Shown: positions 61,431 to 64,000 of the stretch, one piece after another | Layout: every line of letters starts with the position of its first letter | How positions within the stretch are numbered: the first letter of the stretch is position 1 | NCBI RefSeq assembly: GCF_037975245.1 | Contig: NC_092570.1 | Location: 13,466,501-13,530,500 of the forward strand | DNA: 64,000 bases | Origin: Apostichopus japonicus | Lineage: Eukaryota; Echinodermata; Holothuroidea; Aspidochirotida; Stichopodidae | Reading direction: 5' to 3' | Translations under genes and position numbers: made by a program | Notes under the pieces: model-generated | Seen by the model: only the letters and a program-made list of their open reading frames with translations | Told to the model about the DNA's origin: nothing | Databases searched by the model: none

Positions 61431-62839
61431 ACCAAACCATCATCATTGGTCTATGCTATATATAGAGATAATTGTTAATTCGAAGAAAAACCGTAGGCCT
61501 ATATTCCAATAGTGAGATATCACAGATTTAATGGTTCTTTCACACATAAAGGCTGAAGACTTGATCAAGTCTAAACAGGACACCATCTAACCACGTTTGC
61601 TTCGTTACTAGTTTTCTTAATAATTGTTGTGTAATGGACATGCCGACGAAAGGAAATATGTAACGTGATGTGGTCATGAGCTAACATATATTATCCGTGT
61701 TTATGTTTATCTCTCGATTTAGCGCATGTAGTGGCTACGGTGTTTCCGTTCATCGCATGATGTTCCTAAAAAGTCGGTAGTTGACGGGTGTTTTAGAATT
61801 TGACAATTAAATTTGTCTCCTTCCTTAACCATATAGGTAACCATAAACACGCCGTTTACTAGTATTAACTTATATGGTATTACATGATTTGCCTTGTACT
61901 AGTGAAATCTACATAGTGCAAGTGTGAATGAAGAAAGTATGGGACAACTTACAAGCCATAATCCCTGTTCATCTAACACATCTAACTTTTAAACTCAGAA
62001 TTTGACGAACTTCCATTAGCTCGCATAGGGAAGAGTTTATGTGACTGTGTTTAGGATGCGCCCCCCCCCCCCTCCACCAAGTCCGATCCCCCGTACCCCC
62101 GCTTCCATTACCCACGCCCAGTTTCAACTTATATACCTGCAACTAATTGGTACAGCTTATATGCGAGTGTTTACCCCACCCAACGATAGCTCTACACGCT
62201 GAAGATCAGAGGTTAACACAATGTGAATTTTTGTTCTACGGATTATTTCTGCCACAAAGGTCCGGCAGAGAAAGAAATTCGCTTTAATACAGAAAATAAA
62301 TTACTTTCAATGAAGGAGATGACTACAAATGCGTTGGTAGCTTGCTGACATCAAAGGTTGCACACAAACTGAACAGGTTTTTTCCCTTGTGAACAGTTTG
62401 CTGAAAAATAAATTGAGAGTGTATACTAAGTTTAGATTATGACCCTTATTGGTATTCGTAGTCCCGAAATGCCTAACTGAAGAAATAAAAGTTCTCTGAT
62501 GACGATGGTTCATTTGTATGCTAATAAACTTCTTATATGAATAATCACCAGGGATTGTGAAACGTTGGGAAAATGTTGTGGGAGGAAGAATGAATGGCCT
62601 ATACATACTGTACAGTGTGCAACCTTTTAGATGGCGGGTATAAGGTTATACCAATTAGACAGCTTATAGAGGCACCCAAGATATAGTGTGGGCACCGAAA
62701 TCAAACAACTTTATGGCATATGCTTTTACATTGTTTACCATAATATCCCATTCATATATACATGAAAGACGAATGGAGGCGCATTGACTTCATAGTTGAT
62801 ATGCTTTGTCAAAAATATATGTACATAATTATTAAAATA
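61431..62839. other. intergenic DNA, nothing recognised
   Basis: No domain-bearing frame. C run near 62060. Confidence 0.5.
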
Positions 62840-62840
62840 T

Positions 62841-62924
<84 letters not shown>

Positions 62925-62932
62925 ATATATAT
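62840..62932. repeat. (TA)n microsatellite
   Basis: TA repeat with one TTTA interruption. Confidence 0.95.
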
Positions 62933-63362
62933 CAATGAACTGTGGTAGGATAAAATCAGCGTGTTGGTCCGATGTATGGATATATGACAAGAATTGACTC
63001 TTGTCCAAATAGCAAAGCGAACTCGAAGTATGTAGTTCTTTCTATGTGACCCGCCCAGTGGAACCAAAAACGTAAAGGCCAAAAACGGCTCTACGAGCTG
63101 GAACAGGAAGGAAGTACCTAGGAAGGACAATTTCTAATATTTGTAAACGTAAAGGTGTGAGTGCAAGCTATCGTGTGGCAGTTGAACGGTCCTTGACGTA
63201 AAATGGGTATAGAGGGACGAGGGATGGTAACCCGTACACCTCGAACCAGGGTAGAAGGTATCCCATAATCCAAGAGGAAGGATTAGCCCTACATCATAGG
63301 GGGGGGGGGAATGTGACCCTTACCCCACGGCTGAAGAGAGTGAACTCAACCTTCACGTAGAG

Positions 63363-63734
63363 CAGGGGTTCCCTAACTGGGATGCATGAAACCCCAGGGG
63401 GTGCGTGAGTCCATCCCAGGGGGTTCGTGAGACGTTCCTGAAAGTGAAAACTAGAGTACTTTTTGTTGAACTAAAATCTGATATATCATATAATTTAGTA
63501 ATGTACAAAAGTCGTACATATCGACAAACTCTTTTCGCGTTCCATTCGCATATATTTTGCCATAGTAGTACCGTACGTACATTGCATGTGATACTTGATC
63601 TTTTACGAAGCACTGTTATGCGTATTATAGTATAATAATGACTCAGATCGCGCCTGGAAAAGTTGGGGGATCGTGGACAACTCTGACATCCACAGGGGAA
63701 TCGTGGGGGGGGGGATAAAGTTAGGGAAACACTG
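63363..63734. mobile_element. non-autonomous hAT element, Charlie-like ends (372 bp)
   Basis: Ends CAGGGGTTCCCTAACT and AGTTAGGGAAACACTG, with a perfect 8-bp duplication ACGTAGAG (63355-63362 and 63735-63742). The CAGGGGTTC start resembles Charlie-type hAT ends. No transposase frame. Confidence 0.88.
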
Positions 63735-64000
63735 ACGTAGAGAGTATGGCCATACCTGGCAGTGAAATATCAGTCTCGTGATGTCCCTCCAGAACCCTTC
63801 CCGATTTCCAGAACAATCATATTTCGAATAAGTTCATTTCTTTTCTTTTCGTTGAGTAGAAAATGTCACCTTCGTTTATCAAATAGAGATCATGAGGATT
63901 TTCAGAAAGAAAGAATGAATTGATCTAATATTAAATTGCATCTGTGGGGAAAGACAGGTGGTATAGGCGGCCGGGGGGTAGGGGCATCGATTCGTTTATA

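Overview
The window looks like a non-coding-rich stretch of a metazoan genome. The composition and repeat types suggest a marine invertebrate deuterostome such as an echinoderm: spliced GT-AG genes, very long (TA)n microsatellites, hAT-type MITEs, a CR1-type LINE, Penelope-like elements and a Mag-type Ty3/gypsy element. The species cannot be fixed from the sequence alone. I found one convincing host gene. It lies on the minus strand, encodes an SLC2A/GLUT-type facilitative sugar transporter, and has twelve coding exons between 58228 and 36951. All splice sites are GT-AG, the phases join without a break, and the predicted protein is 559 residues.

Layout. Positions 1 to about 22000 hold no convincing gene. 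They carry minisatellites (25-bp units at 6303, about 22-24-bp units at 7325, 50-bp units at 15300), purine-rich low-complexity DNA at 2095-2805, (TA)n tracts, two hAT-type MITEs with perfect 8-bp target-site duplications (17326-17628 and 18104-18507), and a Penelope-like remnant at 20601. A nearly full-length CR1-type LINE occupies 22051 to about 26760 on the minus strand. It has a PHD-like plus SGNH esterase ORF1, an endonuclease/reverse-transcriptase ORF2 split by one in-frame TAG, and a 5' region of about three 204-bp tandem monomers. From 26900 to 29335, (TA)n tracts alternate with two Penelope-like 3' ends that encode GIY-YIG endonucleases.

The most interesting signal is a set of self-cleaving hammerhead ribozyme motifs between 20.8 and 35 kb. 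Each arm of a 506-bp inverted duplication of the first Penelope-like element has one, the second Penelope-like element has one, and there is a decayed one at 20806. Two more, exactly 341 bp apart, lie at 34538 and 34879. Those two are fused to a tRNA-like module with Pol III A and B boxes, and box B itself supplies one strand of ribozyme stem I. This makes a retrozyme/SINE-like chimera. A third, ribozyme-less copy lies in the intron just upstream of transporter exon 7. The Penelope-like copies and the retrozyme-like locus all begin with an inverted (foldback) extension, which suggests a shared mode of mobilisation.

The transporter introns are full of mobile DNA. An intact 4.57-kb gypsy element sits antisense in intron 5, with 5-bp duplications, 211/210-bp LTRs, a tRNA-Ser-like primer-binding site and a single 1327-residue gag-pol. 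Other introns hold hAT-type MITEs, a tRNA-derived SINE, an 890-bp foldback transposon with long terminal inverted repeats, a related 405-bp MITE nested in a truncated CR1 copy, and a (GGGGAA)n tract. The region upstream of the transporter (58.3-64 kb) has two more hAT-type MITEs, a tRNA-like SINE head and (TA)n tracts, with no recognisable gene.
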